In this document: in pieces, positions 25,537 to 37,500 of the stretch | Layout: every line of letters begins with the position of its first letter | Position numbering within the stretch: position 1 is the first letter of the stretch | Source of the DNA: Thermoplasmatales archaeon SW_10_69_26 | GTDB lineage: Archaea > Thermoplasmatota > SW-10-69-26 | Assembly: GCA_003009755.1 (NCBI GenBank) | Contig: PXUB01000042.1 | Coordinates: 55,821-119,820, forward strand | Direction of reading: 5' to 3' | DNA: 64,000 nt | Position numbers and translations under genes: made by a program | Notes under the pieces: model-generated | What the model saw: the letters and a program-made list of their open reading frames with translations, nothing else | Databases searched by the model: none | Told to the model about the DNA's origin: nothing

Positions 25537-28500
25537 AACGCGCGTTCACCATCTTGCTCGCCCTGATGACGATCGTCCCGTCGATCGTGCCCGCTGCCGC
25601 CCAGCAGCCGGACCCGGGACCGGAGGATCCGGCCCCCGAACAGCCGCCGGAGGAACCCCCCGAACAGCCGCCCGAGGAGCCCCCCGAAGAGCCGCCCGAG
25701 GAGCCCCCGGAAGAACCGCCCGAGGAGCCACCCGAGGAACCACCCGAGCAACCTGACCCGCCCGAGTCGCCCGCGGACGAGTCCCCGCGCGCGACGTACT
25801 TCTCGGAGGACTTCGACGACCTGTCCGGGTTCGCCCAGCTGCAGCTCGAGGGTGACCGCAACAGCGAATCCCTGTGGCACGTCGAGCCGTTCGGCGAGAA
25901 CGGCTCCAAGGCCGCCGTCCTGAGCGACAGCCAGGGCCTACCCCGCGGCCTCCACCAGGGGATCGCCAGCCCGGCGGTCGACCTCACGCCGATCCCGAGC
26001 CTCGTCCAGGACCAGACCGCGAACAGCGCCGCCGAGGCCGGCGTCGAGCGCGGCAGCCGCGCCAGCCAGGAGGCCGTGCGTAGCGCGGTCGCGTCCGAGG
26101 ACACGCTGGACTACTTCGACGACCTGAGCCGCAACCCCGTGTTCGAGATCGGCGACCTGACGCTGCCGCAAGGCCAGGCGTCGCTCACCCTCATCCACAG
26201 CTTCAACTTCGACCGGACCCAGAACGAGCAGGGCGAGGCCGTCAGCGGCTTCGCCGTGGAGGCCCGAACGCCCGGCGGGGAGTGGACCCCGGTCCAGGCG
26301 TCCGCGCTCGTCGAACCGGCCGAGGAGGCCGACGCCCCCGGTCCCCGCAAGCAGGCCGAAGGCGTCAACGTCCCCGGCAACGTCAACCCGTGCAGCATCG
26401 AACAGTCCACCCAGGACATCCTGGATTCGCTGCCCTTCCGGGATGTCGACGAGGAGGCCATCCCCGGCTACCAGGAGTGCGACCAGGATGGCCTCTCCAC
26501 CGAGGCCGAGACCGAGGCCAACCAGTACCTGATCACGATCGGGGACACCACGTTCCAGGTCTCCACCGGTCCGGCCAACAACGGCACCGTCCAGGACGAG
26601 GGCGCGCCGCTGTTGCCCAACGCCTACATCCAGCCGCTCGACCAGCGCGGCTACACCGGCACCAGCGACAGCGACGACGACGGCCAAGCTGACGTCGTCG
26701 GCCACCAGTTCGATCTCTCCCCGTGGGCCGGCAAGCACGTCGAGCTTCGGTTCCGCGCCGGGACCAGCGCCGTCACCGAGGTCCCCGGCGGGTTCTGGGC
26801 CATCGATCACGCCGAGATCAAGGCCCCCGCCCGCTCGGCCGACCTCCGCGTCAACCTGACCGCGCCCAGCCTCGACCACGAGGCCCCGCCCGAGCGCGCC
26901 CTGGACGACCGCGGCCTCGAGGAGCAGTTCCCGGTCCGCGCCGAGATCCAGAACGTCGGGTTCACCGCTCAAGACGGTCCCTTCGAGGTCGAGTTCACGA
27001 TCCGGCAGGACGGCGAACCCGTCGACCAGACCGTCGTCGAGGCCGACCCCGGCCAGCTCGGCTTCCTCAACACGACCACCGTCCAGTACAACCTGACCGC
27101 GCTCGGTAGCACGCCCTACCAGATCTCCGCCGAGATCGTCAGCCAGCACCCCGACCAGCGGCCGACGAACGACGCGGACGCCGACCTGCTGCCGGTGGGC
27201 GTCGACGAGAGCGCATCGATCGACATCCGACCGGCCACCACGGTGACCGAACCCGGCGAGCTGTTGTCGACCACCGTCGTCGTGGAGCCGGATAGCAACG
27301 TCCCGATCAACGGGACCCTCAGCCTCACAGCTTTCCCCTACGACCCCGAAACCCAGTTGCCGATCGGCGACGGGAAGATCGAGCTGGGCGAACAGCAGAT
27401 CCAGCTCCCCCGCGCCGCCGACAAGCACCCGGCCGGCGTCGAGGACGCCCTCGAGAGCGCCGAGTTCACCCGCACGCTCCCCAAGGGTGCCTACCTGCTC
27501 GTCGCCCAGATCGGTGACTCGACCTCGCAGACCCCCATCGGTGTCGGCACCCCGCCGCCTCCGGTGCTCAGCGAGGACTTCGACCGGGTCGATCCGGGCC
27601 CCGAGAGCTTCTCGCTGACGACCGACAGCGGCGAGTGGACGGCCCGACCGGCCGGCGACGTCCGCCCGGTGCCGAGCGTGATCGATCCCGGCAGCATCGT
27701 CAACGGTAGCGCCTGGGTCCCGCTCTCGCACGAGTCCACGACCCTCCGCCCCGAAGGTGGCGAGAACGTGACCTCGGGATCGGTGAACCAGCCCAGCCTC
27801 CCCGCATGCCCCACCCCGCTCATCCTCAGCGTCGTCGTCGACGAGGCCGGCGTGGAGTGCGAAGTCGGAGAGGGCGGGGATCGCGTCGGAACACCGCTCG
27901 TGCTGCGAAGCCCCGAGGGCACCCAACGCATCCACGCGATGGCGACCGAGGTCCCCCTCCACGACGCATCCGAAGCCAAGCTCGAGTACCTCTCCAGCCT
28001 CGTCCCGCCCAAGGGTGGGTCCGGGGTCAGCGAGGCGCGCGTGTACGTCGCCACCGACCAGGACACGCAAGATCTCGAGAGCCAGCTCACCAACCCCGAG
28101 CGGTGCGCCCCGGTGAGCCAGGCGGTCGACGAGACCGCGCCCAACCAGACCGACCTCCTCGCGCAGGGTCCCTGCGAGACCGTGAACCCCGAGCCCCGGG
28201 AGCGCTTCCTCGTCCAATCCGTGTTCGACCTCGAGGAGATCATCCGATGCGAGCTCCCGAAGGCGCTCGAGACGGGTGGCGAAGCCGTCACGGACGTCAC
28301 CTGCCCCGGCCAGAGCGGCGGATCCCAGGCAGCCTGTCCGAGCACCGGCGGTGCCGGGGCCGAGGGCGAGGTCTGCACCGTCTCGGAACCGACCCAGCTG
28401 GCCGCGCTCGCCCCGATGCTCAGCGGAACCCTCGTCGCCCGACACGACGAGGCCCACACGTGGCAACGGAACGCCGTCGATCTCGACGCCTGGGCCGGCC

Positions 28501-31500
28501 AGAACGTGACCGTCGGGTTCGTCTACATCGGCGAATCCCAGGAGGCCAGACAGTCCTACAACGTCCGTCCCTACGGCGACGTCGAACCGTTCGCAGGCGC
28601 AGGCGTCGACTTCCGATCCAGCGTGGCCGGCACAGCCACCGACCCGCTGTCCGGCACGATCGGGTACGAGCCGACCGGACAGTCCCAGGGCGCGTTCCTC
28701 TCCAGCCGCGTCAGCGTGGAGAGCGACGAGGGCGTCAAGCTCGAACCCACCGACACCGACCGCATCCGCAACCGCGTCGTGAACACCGCCCAGACCGTGC
28801 GGCCCGGCACCGCCGACACCGGGTGGAACACGATCGGTTACGACCACGCGACCGGGCTCGGTGACGCCGAGACCCCGCTGCGCTCCGCGGCCCAGGTCCT
28901 CACCGGCAACGGTGATCCCGTGGCCGAGGGAGCCCAGGCCGGCGACGGCATCGAGCTCGGCACCCGCGAGGAGACCGACAGTGGCGTGGAGCTTTTCCCC
29001 CGCCGCCTCCACGAGGACGCGAAGAAGGCCGGCCAACGCGCCCCCAGCTCGCTGCGAGCCCACGCCGACGACCCGGCCGTGACCGTGCTCGGGTCGCCGA
29101 CGATCGACCTCACGGGATCGGAGAACCCCCACCTGCGGTTCCGGCAGAAGTTCGATCTGCAGACGGAGGAAGGCGCCCAGCTCGTCAACGAGGAGTTCAA
29201 CCTGTCGAAGCTCGCCTCCACCCTCGACCTGCCGAGCAACGTGACCAACGAGAAGGAGTGCGCGGTCGGTCAACGTGATGCCGAAGCGGGACCCGGCGGT
29301 GCCAACGTCACCCTCGAAGGGTTCCATTGCCTGTTGGAGGAACGGAGATCCCAGGACGACGACTACAACGTCCAGAACGAGATCCTCAACCCCGCCGTCG
29401 CCGAACCGAGCGTCTCTGCGGGCCTGTACGTCCGAGCCAGCCCCGTCGGCGAGGACGAGACCCAGCTCGTGGAGCCGGTCGACGGCTACCGCTACCCGAT
29501 CGAGGACTCCGCCGGCTTCCAGCCGACCCTCGACTACACGGTGAACTCGCCCGACAGCTACCCCGGCTACCAGACCGGCTTCTCCACGAACTCCGCCGGG
29601 GACGAGGCGGTCTGGAACCAGCCCGTGTACAAGGAGGCCCGCCAGCCGTCGTTCGCCGGCACCCCCGCTTGGGCCGGTGACAGCGACGTCGACGGCGACG
29701 ACGAGGCCGACTGGGTCACCTCCGAGCTGGATCTCTCGGCGTTCGGCGGCGAGCGCGTGAAGCTGGAGTTCGTGCTCGTCGGCCGTCAAAACCACACCAC
29801 GCCCGGCGATCCCACCGAGGACGCCGGGACGCTGCTCACCGAGGAGCCGTGGTCCCTCGACGACATCGAGGTCGTCGAGTCCGACGTCGAGGGCGAGGTC
29901 GAGATCCAGTCCCTCGACTGGCCCACCACGGATCTGCCCGTCGTCACCCCCGGCACCGACCTGCCGGTCCGCACCACCGTCACCACGCCGACCGGGCTCG
30001 ACCAGACCATCCACGCCAAGGCGGTGCTCGTCGACGCGAACGGCTGTGTCCGCGGCAGCGACACCGTGCAGGCCCAGTTCGAGAACGACGCCGGACGGAC
30101 CGAACCGATGCCGCCCGGCGCCACCCTGACGATGCCGGACATGGTGATCGACGGGTCCAACGTCGACGGCGCCACCCCCTGGGACGTGCTCGTCGGCGTC
30201 GACGTGGGCCAAGAGCCCTCCGTGCTCGCGCCCTCGTCGGTCGAGACCCGCCCCATCCAGGGCGACGTCAGCCGACAGATCTCCACCGGGGCCCTCGACG
30301 TCTCCGAGGGTGCCACCATCGACATGGCCGCCCAGGACGCCAACTGCGAGCCGTCCGCGGACATCCTGACCGTCACCCCGCAGAACACCCGCCCCAGCGT
30401 CACGAAGGACGTCACCGACGACCGCGAGCTCACCTTCGAGGTCCTCTCCGACGACGCCGAGGAACCCGACCCCGGCTGCGATGCCGCTCGCATCGTCGGC
30501 GACACCCGCCGATCCTTCGGCGAAACCGGCAGCTGTGCCCCGATCCTGCTCGCGGTCTCCGAAGGCCAAGGCTCGGACGCCGGCGGGGAGAGCCTGCTGC
30601 TGTACTCCGACCAGGCCCCCGCTGACAGCTCCGAGAACCGGACCGCCCGCGTGGAGGCTCCCTCGCAGCGCGTCCCGGTCGGCAGCCCGATCGAGGTCAG
30701 CGTGGACGTACCCCGCGACCTCGACCAAGCGGCCATGCACGTGATCGACCCCAGCGCTCCCAGCCCGGACCCCCAGCGCGTCTGGGGTGGGCTCGGCACG
30801 ACGCTGGACGCGACCGAGGACACCAGGATCCCGCTCACGCTCGAGGACGCCGGCCCCAAGCTGCTCGTCCTCACCGGTGACAGCGAGGACCATCCCTCCA
30901 CGATCGGCGGCACGCTCGTCGTCGGCACGAACGCGGACAGCGCCGGCGACCCGACCGTGATCGACAACAAGGCCGAGATCACGACGATCGCCGGCGAGCA
31001 AGAACAGCTCGCGGTGACCGACGTGTCGGTCACCCCCAGCTCGGCGCTCTCCACGACCTCGCGAACCATCGAAGCCGAGGTCCAGAACACCGGGACCACC
31101 ACGCTCGAGAACGTCACCGTCGAGTTCAGCACCGAGGGCACCCTCGTCGCGGAGAAGAGCCGCAGCTCGCTGCGCGCCGGCGAATCCGCCACCTTCACCG
31201 TGCCGGACTTCAGCCCCGGCGGCGAGCCGAGCATCGTCATCCGCGTCGACGCCACCAGCAACGAAGGCCTCACGGCCACCGGTGCAGCCTCGGCCCGCTC
31301 GCTCGTCGAGATCGGATCGCTGACCCCGCTCGAGAACGCCAACTCCGACGGCTGGAACGTGCAAGGCGACCAAGCCCAGTTCCAGAACCCCGAGACCAGC
31401 GAGGCGCCCGCGGACACGACCGGCACCGTGGACCTCGTGCGGCAGGCAACCCGCGCCGAGGAGGGTGCCCGCCTGGAGGGTCTCGCGGGCGTCGCCGTCC

Positions 31501-34500
31501 AGCTCGACCACAAGCTCGACATGGAGGAGCGCTTCGACGGCGGCCAGGTCGTCCTCTCGAACGACACCGGGACGCGCCCGCTGTCCGTCGGCGACGCCAC
31601 CAAGGAGATGGGACCGTTCAGCCCGATCGGTGGCGAGGCCCTGACCGGGTTCCGCGACCGGCCCGACGAGACGGTGAAGCTCGACACCGCCGACGCGAGC
31701 ACCGAGCAGCTCGTCGAGCAAACCGCCGTCGACCGGTTCGGCTTCCCGCTGCTGACCGACGACCCCGAGGACGAACCCGAGCCGGATGCCATCGTCGACT
31801 GCGCGAGCCGGACCTTCATCGACGACCAGATCAGCGTCGATCGCTCCCAGCCGTACTGCGAGCACGCCCAGGCCACCATCCCGACGCCGAGCACGGCGAT
31901 GTCCCGCGGCGTGTTCCACCTCCAACCCTCCGAGTTCCTCTCCGGTGAGGACTCGTGGACCGCCGAGCACGACAACGGCGACGAGTACAACATCACCGTG
32001 AACGAGGCCACCAGCTACGTCTTCCTCGAGGGCGGCCGCGATCTCGTGGCCTCCGCCCAGGATCAAGGCAAGCTCTCGATCGCGTTCGAGGAAGCCCGCC
32101 AGCTGGACCCGTTCTTCGAGGCCCGCGAGCGCCCGATGTCCGTCGAGGTCTGCGCCCGCTTCATGTCCGTCGAGGACGACGGCAACGTCACGGTCCGTCA
32201 GGAGCCCGACGTCGTTCGCCGATGCACGGGCCTCACCCACGACGAATCCGGGGACCAGCTCCTCGAGAAGCCGTGGAGCAAGACGATCGTCTCGATCGGG
32301 AACATCCCCGAGACCGGGCCGGGCCAAGACAGGTACAACATCGTGCGGCTCGAACTGTCCCTGCAACAGGACCGGCGGTCCGACGATGGCACCGGCCTGA
32401 TCGGCGACGGCGAGGACACCCGTGACTCGCAGGGCCTCGACCAGCCCATCCGCGGCTGGTTCGTCGGCCCCGTCACGGCCTCGGCCGGCGACACCGAGAA
32501 GACGTGGACCCCCGACGCCCGCGCGCTCACCCAGACCGACCCCAACACCGGCGCCAGTGCCGGTCAGCTCGACGCCGCGATCGACCCCGGCGACAACCCG
32601 GGGAGCGATCGCAGGGAGAAGCAGATCGACCAGTTCAGCGCCGTCGGCCTGACCGACGTTGATATCGTCAAGCGAAGCGACGGCGAGGTCCAGACCCTCA
32701 CCGGCAAGAGCACGGTCAGCGGCATCGACGATCGCAGGGCGAAGGACGATCCCACGTTCAAGCTCCCCTTGACCGCGTGCGCCTGGTCCCGTGCCGGCTC
32801 CTGTAGCTGGACCCAGATCGTCGACACCTACCTCGGATCGAACTGGGGATCCACCCAGGACGACAAGATCCAGGCGCTCGCGACGGCTCCCTTCGCGATG
32901 AATCTCACCTGTTCGCAGCCCGCCGACCTGCCCTTCGAGGTCGACAACACCAACTCCGACGCGAAGGGCGACGACGACCCGCCGACGGCGAGCGGCTGCG
33001 ACCGCACGACCGACCTCCCCGGCATGGGGGTCCAGGTGCTCGACAGCTCCACGATCGACCGAGGCTCCGGCAACGCGTGCGGCGACGCCGAGGTCGGGTC
33101 CCCCGTCCTGTGGCGGACCCGGTGCCTGCGCGGTGAACGGTGGGATGCCTCGTCCACCACGACCGACGAGAACGGGGACAGCATCCGCTTCACGAACCGA
33201 CCGCTCGAGGCCAGCGTCCCCGGCCGTCTATCGGACCTGACGGCCCAGCCCAACGACACGACCTCGATCGAGGTTACCTTCGACGGGCAAAACGGCGACC
33301 TCCGGGTCTACGCCTGCCAGCGGACCGACCCCCTCGACTGCACCGTCGACGACCACTTCGACGCGCTGACCCTCGTCGACGGGGACGAGAGCCCGTACGT
33401 GCACGAGGATCTACCGGAGGACTCCCGCTGGTGTTACCAGGTGGTCGTCCCCAACTCGCCGGCCGCCAACCAGCGGTTCCGGACCGCCTGTTCGAGCACG
33501 CTGCGCTCGCCGGCCTCGGTGACCAGCTTCGAGGCACGCCCCAACGGGACGACCTCGATCACCGTCGAGTGGGACCGCAACGATCTCGACCAGCACGCCG
33601 ACGCCGACCGGTTCAACGTGACGCGCTGCACCCTGCAAGACCACCAGGACGACAGCTCGGCGTGCGGGTCCTACGCAGACCCCGTCGAGGAGGTCGACGA
33701 CGGGGAACGCTTCGTCGACGAGGATCTCGACCCCGGCGTCTACTGCTACCGCATCTGGGCGGTCCACGACCGCGGCGGGGAGGACGACCTCGCCAGCGAC
33801 CCGGTCGTCGACTGCGGCGCCACCGACGAAGGCGGCGATGCCGTCACCGGCCTGTTCGTCCAACGCGAGTCCGACCCCTACGAGCGCGTGCTGGACTTCG
33901 AGACCGTGGACCGCGAGATCGAGGGCCGAGCCCCGAACCTCACCGTCCGATGGAACAACTACACCGCGGACGGCGGCGGGCAGACGAACTACACGGTCGA
34001 CCGCTGCGACCCGCAAGGCGACGTCGACTGCTGGAGCGGCGAGGGCTTCGAGACGACCAACAACCAGACCGTCACGCTGCAGTCCCGCTACGTCGACGAC
34101 GAGGACCTCGACACCGCGGACCGGCGCTGCTACCGCGTCATCGCCACCACCGGCGAGGAGCCCCGCTCGGCGCCTTCCAACATCGACTGCGGGACGACCG
34201 TCGAGACGCCGAGCGCACCGCGCGCCCTCGACGTCCGACGCGGAGCCGACAGCTCCGGCGACCTGCGGTACACGTTCGACGCGCCCGCCCGCGATGGCGG
34301 CGCCATCGTCGAGAACTACACGATCGAGCGCTGCTCGTTGTCCACCGTCGACGACTCCTGCGAGGACGGCGAGTACACCACGGTCGACAACCGCTCGACC
34401 GCACCCGCGGGGGACATCAGCGAGACGTTCGAGACCGGTAGCGGTCCGCACTGCTACCGCGTCAGCGCCGTCAACGTCGCCGGTGCCGGCGAGCCCGCCG

Positions 34501-37500
34501 TCGACTGCGGGACCGCCCGCGGTGGCGAGATCGGCGGCCAGACCCCGCTCCGGTCGAAGGGCCACAGCCTGGACTACCGGATCGTCATGCCCGTCGACCT
34601 GCGCTTCGCGGCCGACCAGGCCCAGGTCTGGGCCGAGCCCGATTTCGAGGAGCTGACCAAGGAGGATGGGAACAAGGACCTCTCGGTCAGCGTCCGCGCC
34701 CAGGCGCGGATCCAGGGCCAGGACACCTGGGAGGACGTCCCGCAATGCGTCACGAAGGAACGCACGGATTCGAACTGCAACACCGGCTGGCAGCCCGTCT
34801 CGGGGATCGCCACCGGCAACAACCTCGACCTCAGCCGGTTCGTCGGGCAGCAGGTCGAGCTCGCGTTCCGCGTCCAGATGGCCCACCCGGCCGTCCAGGT
34901 CGATCCGCCCAGCGGCGACCCCGAACCGGCGCTCGCCCTCAACGACGTGACCGTCGAGGCCGGGTACCTGCAGCTCGTCGACCTCGACATGCTGCTGAAG
35001 GCCTTCACCGACCCCAGCATCCAGGGCGAGGGGTGGAACGTGCGCGGCGTGCAGCTGTTCGGGCTCCCGATCAAGGCCAACGTCGGGCTGACCGACATCG
35101 ACAGCAAGACCCTGGTCGAGGACGAGCTCCACGTTCACACCGACACGAGCGCCGAGCGCGACGTGTTCATGTCCGCTGCGGCGAACGTCACCGTTTACAA
35201 CCAGGGTGTCGAGCCCGAGACCGTGCCGCTGGAGGCCAGCCTCCAGGCGCGTACCAGCTCCAGCGACCCCTGGCAGTTCAGCACGAGCCAGGGCTGGACC
35301 GAGACCGACGATCCAGGCATCGGCGCCGATGGCAAGTGCAACGTCGACATCCGACCCGACGAGGTCGACCTCGAGCCCGGCCGATCCAAGCAGATCGCCA
35401 CGCGCATCGTCTTCACCCCCGAAGACGGGAGCGGGTGGCTGGACCCCAAGAACACGCCCGAGGACGAGCTGCTGGCGCAGTGCTTCCCCGCCTCGCTGGG
35501 CACCTCGGACTCCAGCTACGACTTCCGGTTGCAGATCAACGCCTCCGAGGTCCCCGAGGGTGACTACGTCTCCTCCGACGACCGGATCGAGCAGACCGTC
35601 CGGCCCAACCCCTTCCGGGACAATCTCGGCGACTACCGGTCCCACAGCCCGGGCCTCGGGATCGAGGACTTCTCCGTGGAGCCCACCCGCCCGGCGCCCG
35701 GTCAACCGGTGCGCGTCACGGCGAACGTGAGCCTCACGGACCAGACGAGCCGCGGCGCCGACATCGAGCTCCGGCTCGTCGACCCCGCTACCGGGGAGAT
35801 CCAGCGATCGCTGAGCGGCACCGACGCCGACACGCCGATCACCACCTTCGCGCCCTACCGGACGACCTCGCTCAACTGGACCCTGACCGACGTCCCCGAG
35901 GGCGAGTCGATGGTGAACCTCACCGCCGAGATCACCCGCACGAACCTCGAGAACGAAGAGGAGGTCCCCACCGATTCGGCCGCCGGCTGGATGGCCCGAG
36001 GGTCGGTCGAGGACGACGTCCGCGGATACGCATCCGACGACGTCGGGGCGCTGAGGACCGGCGGCGACGCCCGCTACCAAGGCGGGAACACCACCTACGT
36101 GACCACCCAAGGTCAAAACGAAGGCGACGATGGCTCCGTCGGGATCCTCGAGCGCTGTCGTTCGGTGGTGGATCCCGAGTCGGGCGAAACCTGCCTCAAC
36201 CAGGGATCCGACGGCGAGCTCGCGGCCGTCATCGGCACGCCGTGGATGAAGCTGGAGGACTCGCCGCCGCCGCTGATCGGGGTCCGAGCCCGATGGAACT
36301 TCGACAGCGAGGACCAGAACGAGGACGATCCCGGTCACCCGGTCGCCTCCGGGTGGGCCGTCCAGGTCTGCCACGTCGAGGAGGTCCGCTCCGGCCAGTG
36401 CCCGATCAACACCAGAGACGACGGTGACTCCGGCACCGAAGACGGCTGGGCCTGGCGGACCGTCGACGTCTTGCGGACCTCCGACGGCACGCTGACCGAA
36501 GCCGTCAACCCCGACAGCGTCCTGCCGAGAGGGGAGTGCGACGACCGACAGAATTCGGAGACCACCTGCTCCGCCGTGAGCGAGGACTGGGCCAACATGA
36601 AGACCGGCGACGACGTGATGACGAACACGTCGGCCGGGTTCGCCCGCGACCGAAGCGAAGAGGGTGCCTTCCGCACCGTCATCGCCTCCGGCACCGAGTG
36701 CCCGGACCTCGGCGAACAGCACTGCCCGCTGTCGTGGAACCAGACCGACGGCGGCGACCGCGACGACCACTACCGCGTCCGCCTGGTCGCCTTCTCGTCC
36801 GACAACAGCCGCAACGACGAGCTGACGGTCTCCGACATCACGATCGCCCCCGTCGGCCTGACCGGCAGCCAGCGGCAGGACACCTCCGGGTTCCCGATCC
36901 CCGAAAAAGCCCCGAAGGCCGTCCCGATGAACCTCGACTCGCTGGGAGAGATCGGGACCAAGGTCGACGCCAGCGTGGACGAACCCGAGGGCTGGGACGC
37001 CAGCATCGACGGCCTGCCCGCCACGAGCACCGTCGAGGAGGGCACCGAGCCCCGCCTGCTGGTCGAGGCACCGATCTCGCCCAGCGGCATCTCCCAGAGC
37101 GCGACGCTCAACCCCCGCTTCGGCGTCCAAGCCGAACCGCTCCGCAGCATCGAGGAGGTCGTCCCGATCGGCGTCCAGGCTGGGCAGCACCCAGACCTGG
37201 TCGTCGAGGACGTCGAACGAACCGACGACGTCAAGAAGGGTGACGAGACCCTCGTCCAAGTGCGTGTGCAGAACGTCGGGTTCGAGACGAGCGAGGAGGT
37301 CGAGGTGACCGGCGTCGCCCGCTACGACGACGGCCAGGTCAACCTCCTCGAACCGCCCAAGGACCAGGACAAGGTGACCCTGCCTGCGCTCCCGCCCGGC
37401 GTCGAGGAGACCGTCGTCCTCAAGTGGACGCCCTCCCAAAGCGGCAACGCCACCGTGCGCGTCGGGGCCGACCTCACGCGCGCGGAACCGCTGTCCGGCC

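Noticed and set aside
25620-25760. Short regular repeat as a CRISPR array
   Set aside because: Period is 6-12 nt with no spacers; it encodes a PPEE protein repeat in frame.
25938-32366. Minus-strand open frame of 2,142 codons opposite giant protein B
   Set aside because: Same compositional artefact; third-position GC of the plus-strand gene removes stops on the other strand. Similar frames at 33411-39290, 39287-45304 and 45827-49183 were rejected for the same reason.
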